NCBI GenBank assembly: GCA_025267735.1
Contig: CM046308.1
Coordinates: forward strand, 34,523,267-34,587,266
Length of the DNA: 64,000 nt
DNA from: Mactra quadrangularis
Lineage: Eukaryota > Mollusca > Bivalvia > Venerida > Mactridae
Reading direction: 5' to 3'
Shown: piece by piece, positions 35,698 through 49,000 of the stretch
Position numbering within the stretch: the first letter of the stretch is position 1
Layout: each line of letters starts with the position of its first letter
Translations under genes and position numbers: made by a program
The notes under the pieces: model-generated
Told to the model about the DNA's origin: nothing
Seen by the model: only the letters and a program-made list of their open reading frames with translations
Databases searched by the model: none

Positions 35698-36060
35698 CCA
35701 ATGCTCGGTCACCCCTAGCAAATTTCGATTAATTAAAAAGGGGACCTCGCGTATTGTTTCTAATTTTAGTCATACCTGTCAAACGCTCGCGGAAAACCCC
35801 AAATCATGATCATCTAGACACTTATCTGTTTATGCAGACGATAGATACGAGCGCACCTGCTGTTTTCCGCTAGAAAATCCTAGAGGCTAGAAAATAGAAT
35901 TTGGACAGCCTTGTCTTTTTCACTTATAATTATTATAATAATTCAAGAAGTATTATGATTTATTTAAATTTATAATATTTATACAATAATCTATCAATTG
36001 TAAATAAAAATCTCACATATTTATGTATATTCTAAGTAAAACAAGGTGACCGAGCACTGG
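35698..36060. mobile_element. Possible MITE with GGTGACCGAGCA ends
   Basis: CCAATGCTCGGTCACC on the left and reversed CCAGTGCTCGGTCACC on the right differ at one base. A further TGCTCGGTCAC sits at 35684. No target duplication was found, so the true ends are uncertain. Confidence 0.45.
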
Positions 36061-36775
36061 TCCGAAATTTTCCAAAAATACCGTGTTTTACGTATTACAC
36101 TCCGCGCCGATTTTATCCAATAATCGGGATCGTCAGACGCTTGTTTTTCTGTAAACGGAAGTAGGTCAACATGTAGACGATAATGCGTAATGAATTTGAC
36201 ATGAATTGACAGAATACCGTAAACCCGCTTCGATTTTGATATAAATGTGACCGAACAAAAATTATGAATTTATTCTTAAAAGTTACGTACCAATAACTGC
36301 GGATTAATAAATATATGTGGCCCCGGAAACTGGACATAGTGAGGCTAACTTAATAATTATTGGGTAATATGTCAGACTTTTTACTAGAAACTGGTTCACA
36401 TCTGGAGACGTAATTCATTTTACCCATAAAATATTGTGTTTGACACGTAACTTTTTATTGTTACAATATAAAAAAACACTTTGGAAAGCAATAGAAGTCT
36501 ACCCAAAAAAAATAATCTACGAACGAAGCAAAATTTCGTAAAACACTGCATTACAATAGTGTGGCCTTTATTTTTTCGCGCGTGTCAGGGCCATCCAATC
36601 GAAGAGGGGATTTTCTCTGTTTCCCCCGTACGTCATTTTCAGTGCTTATAAAATCATCCAATAGAACGGCGGATTTCCGAAATTCCCAGACATACGTCAT
36701 TATACAGAAATGTAGATCAAAATCCAGCTTAGACAGCTACGCCGAAAAAACATGTTCTCCAATTTAGAGAGTATA
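36061..36775. promoter_or_regulatory. CpG-richer region with CCAAT and CRE-like motifs
   Basis: More CpG than its surroundings (TTTTTCGCGCGTG, CTCCGCGCCGATTT). Holds three CCAAT boxes in similar contexts (TATCCAATAATC near 36115, CATCCAATCGAAG near 36593, CATCCAATAGAAC near 36656), TACGTCA half-CRE sites near 36631 and 36692, and an ETS-like ACGGAAGTA near 36156. Could be a promoter or 5' end of an unseen gene, or an old transposon. No transcript evidence and no adjacent exon recognised. Confidence 0.2.
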
Positions 36776-39654
36776 CTCTAAATTGTCTAGCTTTGAGAGA
36801 GCTCTGCAGAGTGCCCCAAAAGTCAGAAATGAAAGGAAAAACTTGATAGAAAGTAGGACACACTATCTTTTAATGCACTCAAGGCAGACAGCTTACATTT
36901 CAGTGTCAAGAAAATTATAAAAAGAATGACAGCTTTACATTCATAGTAACTGGAGGAAATTATCAAGTATCCAAACTTGTATTTTATAACATTTTAGTTA
37001 AATTTCGAGAACAGAAAATATAGAAACTCAGAAACTTAAAATTCCAGAATTTCTAGCAGGTTAGTTTTTACATAAATTACTTTCTAGTCTGCTCCCCATA
37101 TGCAGTCCCCCAATACTTCGTGCTCAAGGAAACAACTTGGTAGCAGTGTTGTTGAATGGGATTCGAACCATGGCATAGCTGGCTATCTAATGATTACCAG
37201 CCCAATGTCTTTACCACCCAGCAAAACTCATTGCAATATCATGTAACACATAGCACATTTGGTTCATGATGGGTCAAATGACACCATCAATGACATCATC
37301 ATACTTAATGCATGTAACCACTCCTACACCATAATGACCAGACTGGTTACTGGCTCTCATGTGGTATCATATTGGAAAAGGAACCAGCCTAGGTCATATT
37401 TCTTCTAAATACGTCAACATGAATCATAATGAAAATATAAAACATTTATGATAAAAAACTAGTCATTGACAAGAGCCACACCTGTTATACTAAATCTCTC
37501 ACTAATTAAAAACACAATAAAATCACTAAGTACCTCAAAATCTTTATTGAATTCAATCTTAATTAACGATCACATCAAAAGAAGACATTTATTAACAAGG
37601 AAAAAGCTTCATGGCAAAAAAGCTTAGCTTCATATAAAAATAAAATTCCCCAACGGTGGTTACAAAATTTCTATACAAGGAGGGATTTCTCTTAATTAGG
37701 TATCAATCAGTTTCAATTAAGCTGGTAAGATCTCCCAGGATGCCTTTCTATAATTAAATGTATGAGACTCATAATTGTCATTTTCAACAGGCATAATATC
37801 TCCAAGTCATGAAAAAACACAAGTGTTTAGTGAGTCAATTAAACTAGAAAGTCTAGATATCATTTTTTCTTTCAACCAATGCAAGAAAATAAAGCCAATC
37901 AAATTGTTAAGTAGATATTAAATGAACCAATTCCTTTCAATTAATTACAATGAAGAGTGAGTGAGTGAATCATTACGACTTCTAATATTTTTAACAAGCA
38001 CATTTGTACCATCTCTATGGTCAAAAAAGAAGTCTGAAAACATATTAGGTTCAACAGCAACAGTAATAACCAAACACAAACCTTTTGCACAACTTTAAAC
38101 CTAGGAGGGAGATGTTTTTTAGATTTTTTAACTTTTGTAATGTAATTTAAGTAATTTAAATGTTGGCAACTTCTGTCTCTCGGTGTTGCTGATAAAAAAG
38201 CATGTAGTTTGAATCAAACTTCTAACTATGGTTCTTAACCAAGATACAGCTAAGAAAGTCAGTTGTTTAAAGAGCCTTCAGTCTAGTATTGGTGAATACC
38301 AAGAACAGTCCTTCAGCCTCCATCATTATTTCATCATTTTGAAAAGGAATTGAAACCCACAACCCCTCAATCAGTAGACTTTAGTGCTGGATGGGCGGCA
38401 TTTAATACTACATGTATTAATTTCTGATTTAGAACTATTACAATAATTATACATAACTCCATAGAGATTTCCATAATAATGGCAAAAATGATAGCAAGAT
38501 TATTCTTTCTATGACCCTACAGATTATATACATTTAACATACATATGTATATTAAAAGAAGTAATTATTGCTATCTTTACTAAAATATATCTCTATAATT
38601 AAAGATAGTCTTCTATCAGTTTTTGTAGATATGTATCTAGATATATAAGAAATGAATAGTTATGTTGTAACACCATATCATTAACTTTTTTCCTTTACAA
38701 GAACTCTATAAGTAAGATGTGTTGCTTGATAAGCTATCAGCTATCAAAGGGGAAAAAATCCAAAATGATACAAAATAGAGCTAATAGCGACAATAGTCAT
38801 ATGATCTATAATGAAACTCGTCATATCACATAATGTGATAAAATACCCCTGAATAAGTATTTGTGGAGAAATTGGGTACTGAGAAAACAATAGTGGACAA
38901 GATTTATCATCGAAGGGCCAAAATTCACCGGTACTCCTTTCCTCATTTTAGGCTTGAGATCTTAGCCTCTCATTAAGTCCAAGGAGTAGGTAAACTGTTT
39001 CCTCACAATTTGACTAAAACATTGTTGTCAGGAATTGCAAAACATCATAATTTGGCATAAGCCAAAACTAATGTGACTGGCCCAAATAAAAATAGACGAA
39101 AGAGAAATTCCTATGCCCCTAAATCTCGTCAGTCAACAATAACTAGAAATAAAAAATTTAGAGACAAAATTTAGAGCAAAACATAACTTTCGACATTTTA
39201 AGTAATGGATATAAAACAGAATTCATTCTGTAATGGAAAAGTTGAAGTAAGATAATAAAATACTTTATCAGACCATTGTTGCAAGTATAATGAAGCAATA
39301 AATATTCTTTAAGTAGATTATCTAGCTTAATTCTAAAACAAATCAATAAACCATTGAATATAAATCTACCAAATATTCAAATTAAAACAACAGAGACGAA
39401 GTTCATTGCAAACAAATGAATATTGTGGTAATAGCTCAAAGTAAAGAATAAAGCAACAAATATCAGACAGGTCTATACAGTTTATAGTAAAGGTTAACTC
39501 TTTTTATGCAAACATTTTTCCATAGTGATGTTGACCACTTCAACTAATCAGTGGGCACTTTTCACAAAAAATCTTACAATAAATATCATTGTAAGTCAAA
39601 AGCAAGAATCATAAATAATACAATATTTTGGCCAAACTACTCCAAATATTAATG
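36776..39654. other. Intergenic stretch with SINE remnants
   Basis: 37095-37215 (reversed box B-like GGTTCGAATCCC) and 38290-38400 (AAACCCACAACCCCTCAATC) look like decayed minus-strand tRNA SINEs. Otherwise AT-rich with nothing recognised. I looked here for the missing RARS1 exons without success. Confidence 0.45.
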
Positions 39655-39958
39655 AACAAGTAAATCTGTGAGCTAATGCTCACTAGTGATACCCCCGCAG
39701 TGAGAAATACGACTATCATAATGTAACTTTCATTTAACGAAATCTAAAAATATGCGACAAACAGGAAGTAGATGAGCAAGGAGCATGAAATCGCTTTACA
39801 CCACATGGGACTATGGGATGAAGCAATATGCAAAGTATTAGGCTGCTGCATGTTATAGTTGCTGAGAAAACTGCGACGGAAATTTTGTAACGGACGGACG
39901 CACGGACGGACAAGGGTAAAACAGTATACCCCCCTCTTCTTCGAAGCGGGGGTATAAT
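39655..39958. repeat. 304-bp dispersed repeat family R2, copy 1
   Basis: Nearly identical, same orientation and same length as 41673-41976. Holds the dyad GTGAGCTAATGCTCAC, then ATACCCCCGC near the left and GCGGGGGTAT at the right end as short inverted repeats. ACGGACGGACGCACGGACGG near the end is a short GGAC tandem. A cut-and-paste or Helitron-like origin cannot be decided. Confidence 0.85.
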
Positions 39959-40139
39959 TATGTAGAATATAGTATATCTTTCCTATATCATAATCATAGT
40001 TCTTTTATTATCCTTTTGACTTTGCACTGCAAAATTATGAAATTGACTATGATTCTTATAAAAAGGTGCAAAGTTTTTCTGGTCTCCTCTTTCATAAAAT
40101 TTTGTTACCTCTACCACGAAGAGCTGTCAACTTGTAAAT

Positions 40140-40510
40140 ATCTTACATGAAAGTCGAAAAAAATACTTGGAATGAGTATATTCGTCGACTTTCGTGTGTC
40201 GACTTTCATGTAAGATCGATTTTGGTTTCATTGAGAGAGAGCTCAGAAAACATATTTTCATGAGACAGAGTGACATAGCTACAAGTGAAAGTGTAATTCT
40301 TTATGCGTTCACAACTTGTAATTAAAGTTCTTATTCCAAAATTCACTAATATTTTGTTTCTTTCATGTTTTGATCATTTCTGTTAATAGAGATATTTTTA
40401 TACAAATATAAAGCAACCCCATTACTCCTACAACATCATGTCATTGCTTCGCAAAATGACATCATTTTATCGTACTTATTTCATTACAAAGAATATAAAT
40501 ATAAGATTAC
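40140..40510. mobile_element. Foldback repeat, related to 59690-60035
   Basis: ATCTTACATGAAAGTCGA (40140-40157) and its exact reverse complement (40199-40216) form an 18-bp stem. The following GAGCTCAGAAAACATATTTTCA block is shared with the element at 59690. Right boundary approximate. Confidence 0.65.
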
Positions 40511-41672
40511 ATTATTTTCATCAAATATTTTCAATAAAAATAACAACTGTTTTTTTATGATAAAGCTCAAAGAAAAAAAACATTATTGTTTAATTTCCAT
40601 GAAATGAAATGACCTAATGTGTACAGAGCATCAAATCCTAATTAAAAGTCGGGTACTTTAATTGCTGCACCCTGACCACAAGTAAAATGTCTATACACAA
40701 TACAAAGATACAATTATTAATCTGTCATATAGCTGCCTTTGAAATAATAACTTCAGAAGTCTACGTGTCATAGCAGTTAAATTGTACACCCACATTACTG
40801 ATTGTACAAAAACCAACGTTTCTTAGAATCAAAGAAAAATCTCTTTACATCTTATAAAAAAAATTTCTTTGAAGTATTTTTATATATTATATTGCATAGC
40901 TAAGCTGCTCTCACACACCATTTCCTCATTTCTCCTGCACACCTGATAGCTAAATGTATTTTAAGTATTCAATGTTCAAAAATTCTAGATACAGAAAGAT
41001 ACAGACAAAAGAAAATGACAAATTGAAGATTTTAAGCAATGGAATTGTATCATTAAAACTTAGAGACTACAGTTACTGACTAGACTCAACAATTGTGAGA
41101 CTAAATATGTTAGACAAGAAAGGCTCATTTGTTTAGATAGTGTTTCAGGGAATACAATCAAGCCTTATACAATCTTAAATCAATCCCATCATATAAGCTG
41201 TAGATATCTATTTTGTCTACAGTTTAATTATACTTTGTTTACAGTCAGATATCACATAACTATCACATGTTTCCAGGATAAAATAAGTCTAAAACAGGGT
41301 TTAACACTAACTGTTTTACCAGAGATCCCAAAGGAATCCCTGTCAGTTATTCAGGGATTCATTTTTTAATTTAGGGATTCCTCAAATTAAAGAAAAAAAT
41401 TTTTTTGGATACAGAATCATATCACTATTTGTTAAACATTTCATGGCAATTTTCAGGGATCAAGACGGAATCCCTAGCTGAAAATCTCTAGAATTCTTCC
41501 CACGTTTTTGGAATCCTATCGAACCCTGGTCTGATAGAGACATGTCTTAGAGCAGAACAAATTATTTCAAAACCCAACAGGTACATAATGTAGGTAATGG
41601 TAGAAAGGGGTTCTCCTAGAATGTTGTGGGAGAAGCACAATTTGAAAGGCATATATGCAAGTCTTAAAGTCA
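40511..41672. other. Intergenic stretch without a recognised gene
   Basis: 41330-41480 has three related AGGGATTC/GGAATCCCT words in both orientations. Nothing else recognised. Confidence 0.45.
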
Positions 41673-41976
41673 AACAAGTAAATCTGTGAGCTAATGCTCA
41701 CTAGTGATACCCCCGCTGTGAGAAATATGACTATCATAATGTAACTTTCATTTAACAAAATCTAAAAATATGCGACAAACAGGAAGTAGATGAGCAAGGA
41801 GCATGAAATCGCTTTACACCACATGGGACTATAGGATGAAGCAATATGCAAAATATTAGGCTGCTGCATGATATAGTTACTGAGAAAACTGCGACGGAAA
41901 TTTTGTAACGGACGGACGCACGGACGGACAAGGGTAAAACAGTATACCCCCCTCTTCTTCGAAGGGGGGGTATAAT
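41673..41976. repeat. 304-bp dispersed repeat family R2, copy 2
   Basis: Same orientation and length as 39655-39958 with few substitutions, implying recent duplication or transposition. Flanks differ, so it is not a larger tandem duplication. The minus-strand frames at 41488-42071 cross it and are not genes. Confidence 0.85.
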
Positions 41977-42844
41977 AAGTAAGTAATTTGTGAATTAGAT
42001 AAATCTGAAAGGTACACGTGTAATGGCAAGAAGTAACATGCAAGCATGATTGAAAAATCTAAAAGGGACATAACTTGCTTGTTATATCACACTGCTAAGA
42101 AGTTAGATTGTCATAGTCAGAGATTATGCTAGCATATGTAGCACCATAAAATATCACTGACATAATATCATCAACCACAGAGCAGTCATTAAAGCCCACA
42201 ATTGCTTCCCTAATGTTTTTCCAGTCCATTTTCTAAATAGACAATGCAGGCATCATAAATTACCCCACACAAAATGAATGACTATGAGGCATAAAAATTG
42301 ACATTTAAATATGAAGAATGACACAGCCAATCAAATCTGATGCTATTCCCATTTCATGCAAAATAACAAACCAACTTGAAATACACTTAACCTTTCAGAA
42401 AATAATTAATAGAAGCTGACATTTAGTTTTAAATTTCATTCTTAATATCCCAAGGGGCCACAAGAAAAATCAACTGTCAGCAGCTGTCAGCAAAGCCTGG
42501 CAGGACAAAAATCATAAAATAAATAGATTTCCAACAAAAATTCTTCAGCAAAGTCCTCAGTTACAGAATCAAGTTTCCCCCCAGATTGATTTATGTAACA
42601 GCAACAGGTCTGTATAACAGAAAAACTGCTTCCATTTCCAATAACAAATGATGCTAAAAAACGCAAAGAACTAAAAATCTCCAGAATGAATTACATCACG
42701 AATTTAAATTCACATTGTCACATTACATGGCATTGTAAATATCATACTGATACCCTGCCTTATCAATAATAATTAGATCAATTATATTTATTGATAAGGC
42801 TTTTATTGAATTTTTACACCCTTTATCAACATAAGGTTATTGTC
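41977..42844. other. Intergenic stretch without a recognised gene
   Basis: Nothing recognised. Confidence 0.45.
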
Positions 42845-43499
42845 CAGAGAACTGCAAGTCTGGTCCGATTCCTAGCCCTCTGATTCCTAGCCCTGTCAGG
42901 TTGCTCATATCTATTCATTAAAAGTGAGCAGTTGTTCTGAAGGGAGCTTGATCATAAAATAATTTCTACCACCATTCTCCATCTAAACACTGATTCTAAA
43001 TCATGTAGGGCAGTAGTTAGTCACTGACAGAAGTATGTACCCTGTGATTGGTTAACAGCTAAAAACATAGACTTAGCATAATTCAGGAACAGTGAGTAGG
43101 ATGACAGACTGCTGTGATATGACTAATATCAAAACAATGGTTTGTTTGTTTGTTTGTTGGGTTTAATGCTGTAGCAACACAATTATAGGTCATATAACAG
43201 CGGTCAGTCAACCTACTCACTCCTCCTGGAAAGGCTAAATCTCTGGATTTAGCTGTTAACCAACTACTAAGCACATACTTTCGTCAGTGACTGACAAGTC
43301 TGCCCTACATGATTTAAAATCATTGGTAGGAGCGAGAATGGCCGTAGAAATAATTTCATGACCAAGCTCCACGAAAGTATGCCCCGCCCGGGAATCGAAC
43401 CCACGAACCCTCGATCAGTAGACTTGCATGCTACCAACTGAGCTAGCCGGGTGGCTGACTAATATAATGGGCTGCTACGGTGTAAAACCCAACCAAAAA
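42845..43499 (+). mobile_element. Older family 1 SINE, split by another SINE
   Basis: Plus-oriented family 1 body (CATGTAGGGCAGTAGTTAGT, TTGGTTAACAGCTAAA, GAGTAGGATGACAGA) runs to 43129. Its 3' end (GGGCTGCTACGGTGTAAAAC, CCAACC) resumes after 43465. The tRNA-like head is strongly decayed, so the left limit is approximate. The interruption is the minus-oriented SINE 43130-43455. Confidence 0.8.
43130..43455 (-). mobile_element. Younger family 1 SINE nested in a SINE
   Basis: A well preserved minus-strand copy with reversed box A-like TAGCTCAGTTGGTAG and box B-like GGGTTCGATTCCC and a (CAAA)n tail (TTTG repeats at 43140-43156). The 10-bp direct repeat TGACTAATAT flanks it at 43120-43129 and 43456-43465. 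The frame 43083-43274 lies over it. Confidence 0.9.
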
Positions 43500-45304
43500 T
43501 TTGTTGAAAAACAACTGTTAAATCCATTCAAACATACTAAAGAACAGCTCTTAAGCTAGAAATAGATTTTTCACAAGGAATAATATTATTTACATGCAAA
43601 AAATAATGTACAGACCACAGCTTTATAATAAAATCATGGAGATGTATCGAAACATGCTATATCAAAAGATAAAACCTAGTCTATTATATTTCAACATCTT
43701 CAACAATCCTAAAGTCGGTCAGATATATCGTGACTAGTGGTTTTCAGACATATAAATGATAAACTACATGACATACTGCCTCCTCTCTCAATCTACCCAC
43801 ACAATAAATGCACTTAACAGAAATAGAAGGGAGTCACTAACATAGTGAATTTATGCCCAGCAACCTATAGCTACCATGGCTCTTCATGTGAGAAAGTAGG
43901 CAATTACCTAGTAAGGATGAGGGTGTAGCATTGCCATGGTTTCCTTTTGAACCATGGTTAAGTCACTTGTCTACCACATACTGCCTGATGAAAAAGGAGG
44001 TGTATAACCAAAAACACCCATGAACTAGGATTACTAACATTAGTAATTAAACCAATTTCCAGCTGGAAAAAATAATATCAATTTTAATAGCTCTAATAAC
44101 TATAAGTAGGATAATTTAAATAATTGTAATACTGATGATTATCTAAGCCCCTATGGGAAACTGACCTCAGTACAAAAACATATCATGAGGAGAGAGAGAC
44201 AGAGGAGGAGAAAACGGATTTATCAGAATCAATTATAGTAAATGTAATGGAAGTTTCTATATGTTAAAAGTCGGTGAGCGATTACTCGTGACAAAGATTC
44301 AGACAAACAGTTGATAAATTACATGATAAATTGTCTCATCTGTTCACCTATGACCACCTACACAAGTTATTATATAAAGCAAATCTCAATATAAACAATG
44401 TTTAATTAATTAACACATAGAAATCTAATTCCTGATGAATTCCAGATAATATACATCATGAATATTCTTAAAATCAACATTAATAAGTTACTTCAAAATC
44501 AAAATTCAACAAACTAAATTAAATAACAACATTGTGACAAATTCATTCAATATCGAAATTCCACATCAAATTCAACATGAAAGTTCAGCAATAACACTAA
44601 ACAAAATTTGACACAAATTCAACATCTAAATAAAGCAACAAAATTTCAACAATTAAATTCAACAAATAAAATTCATCAACAAATTCAATACGGAAATTCA
44701 ACATCAAAATTTAACAAAAATTTCCATATCAAAATTCAACATCAAAATTTTGAACTAATACTTTTTTCAAGCAAGCTATCTTAGCCAGCTGAATATTTAT
44801 TCTGACCAGGTTTGGAAAATATTTAATGAAAATGGATTGATTTTAATAGCAGACATATAAGGCATTCTAACTCAACACCAAGCCAGCCATCCATCATGTT
44901 TGATGGAATCACATAATAATTAACTATCTGTCTTCGACAAGGGTATACAATTTGAATGATAGACAAATTAAAGCTGAGAGTGCATTATCCCTTTTTACAT
45001 TAGCTATCTTCGTAATGTCATATCTTCACTTGTAAAAGTCATTGAGCCTTTTATCAAATATATGCAACAGTGTACAAATAATAGTTTAACATGAATAATA
45101 TATAACAGAAAATTGAAATGTAACACTAAGTATGATATATCAAAAGCATCCGATGGCGGATGGTCAATTGTAAATGTAAGCAAATAGTGTTATGACAAAA
45201 TTTAAGAGGTTTCTGGTGACCTTAGATTACTCATCCGAGACCTAGTGCGGGACAGAGTTTAAACAGAAAATTAATATGAGAACTAAATTCAAACACTTTT
45301 CTAG
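43500..45304. other. Intergenic stretch with an AAATTCAACA-rich tract
   Basis: 44480-44760 is dominated by degenerate AAATTCAACAT/ATCAAAATTCAAC words. Otherwise nothing recognised. Confidence 0.5.
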
Positions 45305-45498
45305 GTCATATAAAAAAGAAACCCTTGGAGACTGATGACCCTATATCACCTACCCAGGACCCAGAGGTCCTTGATGACCTATATTACAATGTATTTATCC
45401 AAGACCAAAAGTATGACCCTGGATCATTTACCGGTGACTTATTAAATGTCTATCAAGTGTCTGAAAATACATTTCTAAAGATTTCCAATACATCTAAG
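45305..45498 (+). CDS. Candidate internal coding exon, unknown protein
   Basis: A pyrimidine-rich acceptor CACTTTTCTAG ends at 45304 and a donor AAG before GTAAAT begins at 45499. Between them 194 bp give 64 open codons in one frame, with DDLYYNVFIQDQKYDPG and LLNVYQVSENTF, a protein-like acidic and aromatic composition. The frame stays open only to 45582. No family recognised. It would be antisense to RARS1, 486 bp from its nearest exon. Chance is possible because splice-like motifs are common in AT-rich DNA. Confidence 0.3.
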
Positions 45499-45984
45499 GT
45501 AAATTTAGAGTCAAGAGGCATAAATATAATAAACACCTCAAAGTTCAGGAAATTCCCAAAATCTCTTTATAAAGAGAAATGAATCAACATGTTAAATATA
45601 GTAGCTCTATGCCTAAATGTTTTCAGACAAGATGTCTTTTAGCAAATTGTTGACAATGCACAAATGCACGAATAGACAAAATTTACAATTATACATAAAG
45701 TATCTAAAACTAATTTAAATTATTCATGAAGCTAATGTCGGTCATAAACAGAAGTTTTCCAACAATATATTGAAGCAAAGCAATGTAATGTAAGTAAATT
45801 TTCCGAAGAAAATTCAACAGAAACATTCATCTTTTTAGATAAAAGCAATTCTACACTATACAAGAACAAATTGTAATTAACTATTCCGAGCGCAAACAAC
45901 AAATTTCTCTGATACAATCTTAATCAGAGAATGTTACATCGGTAACCAGGGCAACAAATATATTAACACAATTAATTTCCTTAC

Positions 45985-46094
45985 TTGTCTTCACCAAGAA
46001 CGACACCAAAAGCTACATGTTCTACTCTGATTAATTTTGGATTATAAAGACCAGCCATCTGAGCTGCAGCATATATCAACTCTAAATGAGGACC
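45985..46094 (-). CDS. RARS1: RARS1 exon, end of catalytic domain
   Basis: Encodes [18 protein letters not shown] through [13 protein letters not shown](K). The GVVLGEDK stretch precedes the degenerate KMSK region of animal ArgRS. 110 bp, leaving two bases (AA) of the next codon before donor GTAAGG. No later exon was found. Confidence 0.92.
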
Positions 46095-49000
46095 CTGAAA
46101 TTAAATAAAACAAAACTTGACTCAACAGAATCAGTATGTGATAAAATCTCATTACAAGCGCAGTCCAAGGACAGCGCGCTCGACTTTTCGGGTGTATTGT
46201 TCATGGCAAGGCTTATTTTTAAACAAAAATGATTTCAAGACAGACCTTAATTTTTGAAAGGAAATAAATCAGGCAAACAGAATTACAAATTCATATTTGT
46301 AAAATATAAAAGGGGCATAACTCCTAAAACATACATCAATAGTAACGTTCCTTCAAAGTTAAGTAGACATAGTATCAATGAATAAGCATATCAACTTTCA
46401 TTTAAATATCTTCATAAGGAACTATTAATATTTCAATTTAATCAAATTTCAACATTTTGGTAAAAGTGATAGCAATAGCTCTCATTTTCTTCAAAAAGTC
46501 ATGCTAATAAAATGGAAGCGTTGGATACACTAATTGGGTGCATACATGGACTCAACTGATTTAAACCAAAGATATATGTTTGATATTCCATACACATAAA
46601 TATGGTTATATATATTTTACAAATCATGAGAACAGAAGTGTGCAGCAAGTATTTAAATCAGCTGGGTAAATGTATGCCTAACTGACAGTTGAATAAAATT
46701 TATTAATGCTAAACATGAATGTAAAACAAAACCTAGAGATCTATTGTAACAGTAATATAGTAGAGTGTTAATGGCCTGATGTTAATGAGATTTGTAAAAT
46801 ATGTATCCGTACATTCCAGCCAGGCCTTATACAATGTTTATGAGAATGGTTGCTTTAAAGTTTTAATTTTTCTTGGACAATAAAATTTCTCTGATTGGAT
46901 ACAATCGTCTTGATAACTAAGCCAAATAGCCACTAATAAACTACAGGTGAAAAAGTGATGTCCCAGACAAGTAAAACAGAAAGCTGTTGACACAAGTGCC
47001 AGCTATTTCACCAAGTCAGGCGACACGAAATTCATTAAACCTGCTTTAAAACAGTCAGGGGGAGGGAGGAAATCATAACTTTGACAGGATAATCATTTCC
47101 TGCACACAACTTGTAAAGACATTTAAGTAACTGTCACGGATTCAGACTAATTTACAGACATAATTTCCTTACAAAATTTCCATACATTAAAATTTAAAAT
47201 TACAAATTGATTTACTAACAGTCATAATTGAAAAATAACGTTCTGCTCCTAAAGTGTTTAAGTATATAAATTTCCTGTTACTTCATAGCAGACAGGATAA
47301 TGTATAGACAATTAAAGACAAAATTATAACAGTTCAGACATAATAAATTCTGAAATAGATGGAAGAGAATGTTTCAACACTGAAACCTCACGTCAATGTT
47401 TTACTGACAAGTTTTTAAGATTGAATATATCAGAACTACTAGACAGCGCATGACTTTTAAAAAACTTGAAACAGGACCTTCATATTGCAAAATGTAGCAT
47501 TTATTAGATTTCATTCCAAGTTGATGAATTTAATCAAATGAACAAAGCAGATAAAACCAGCTTTAACAAGTCAAGAACTCTTATCCATTGTACTGTTAAA
47601 TGTCACTGTAGCTGAACGAATAGATCTAACAAAAAAACAATCGTATGATATCTTACAAAACAATAAATATGGAAATAAGATGTTGTAAGCAAATAAGCAA
47701 TTAAAATTTTGGTAACAAAATGTCACAACAAATGCCTGTCATGCAATTCACCGGCCATGACGTAGGAGTTTAAGGCAGATTGGACTGGTTTTCAGAGTCA
47801 AATAAGAAATCCTGTAACAAACATTCTGATCATGTTTGGTGAAAATTACTTAAATAAAAAATAACTGACAAAGAAAGCGAACATCAGGAACTTTCATATA
47901 GTCAGCCATTTAGTCTCATATCAAGGATGTTAAACACAATAAAAATGTTTTAGGCAACTTATAAAACAGTTAAGCCCCACTATAGACTTCTTGGATATAG
48001 CAAAATTAGGGACTTTAGTCAGTTATCTTTCCCTGATAAAATCTGAAGCAATCCAATTGGTAAGTAGGTCCTTACAGTTGGAATCCTCGGGTTTTATCAT
48101 GAAGTCCTATGTAAGGATAACAAAATATTTTATCTAATATCTTCCTTGTCAATGAAGATATTAATAGAAGTGATTATTTTTAGATAGTTCTTTACCATTA
48201 AAATACTTAGCTTGATTTTCGAACAAATTTAATGATTCACAAAAAGTTATTTAAGATTAATTTTGTTATATTATTTGTTATATATTATAGTTATACTTTA
48301 CAAAAATCATACTTATCAGTCATGCATTCACTTATCACCATTCAAAATTTATCTAAGCCTAAGAAATCAAGAAGAAATCAATAAGATATCTCAAGAATTT
48401 TACCAAACCTTGTTGAAACACATAATATAATATAGTAAATTGTAAAATTTCAACCAAAATTTCTCCCATAAATATCACAGACAACAAAGAACTGCCATCA
48501 AGACATTTACTTTAATTTGAAAATTCAATTTCACAAACTTATTCATCAATGTTAGACGATTTTAATCACATTTCATGTTTTCTTCAGCGAAATAATTAAA
48601 ACATTTCTATGATTAAAACATGAGATGATAAATGATACAGGACAAAAAATAATGAAGAAAATATTTAATTTACTTTGCTATAATGAAAAATCGTTATCAT
48701 TGTTAGAATGTAGTTGGAACATTAATTAAACAATGGTTTTCTATAATATTTCTGGTGATAATTAATTCCTGGTGATTATATCACTGTAAACTGCAGAATC
48801 TAAGATTTCATAATGCAGAATTTAATCTAACAACTTTTAAGTACAAAAGGGCCATAATTCAGTCCAAATTTGTGCTAGATTTTACACCTTGGTAAATCAT
48901 CTCAAATGGTAACCACATATACATATGTGAAGACTTGAAGTTCCAAGTGAATCCCTTCAGTAGTTACAACAAAAAATTGTATGCGAAAAACCTTAACCAA

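Noticed and set aside
10066..43445. Functional tRNA genes at the SINE heads
   Set aside because: Box A and B are present, but each head is joined to a SINE body and tail, flanked by target repeats, and repeated across the window; the acceptor stems do not pair.
23281..44430. CTGATGA words as possible hammerhead ribozymes
   Set aside because: None has a nearby GAAA and third helix in the required order.
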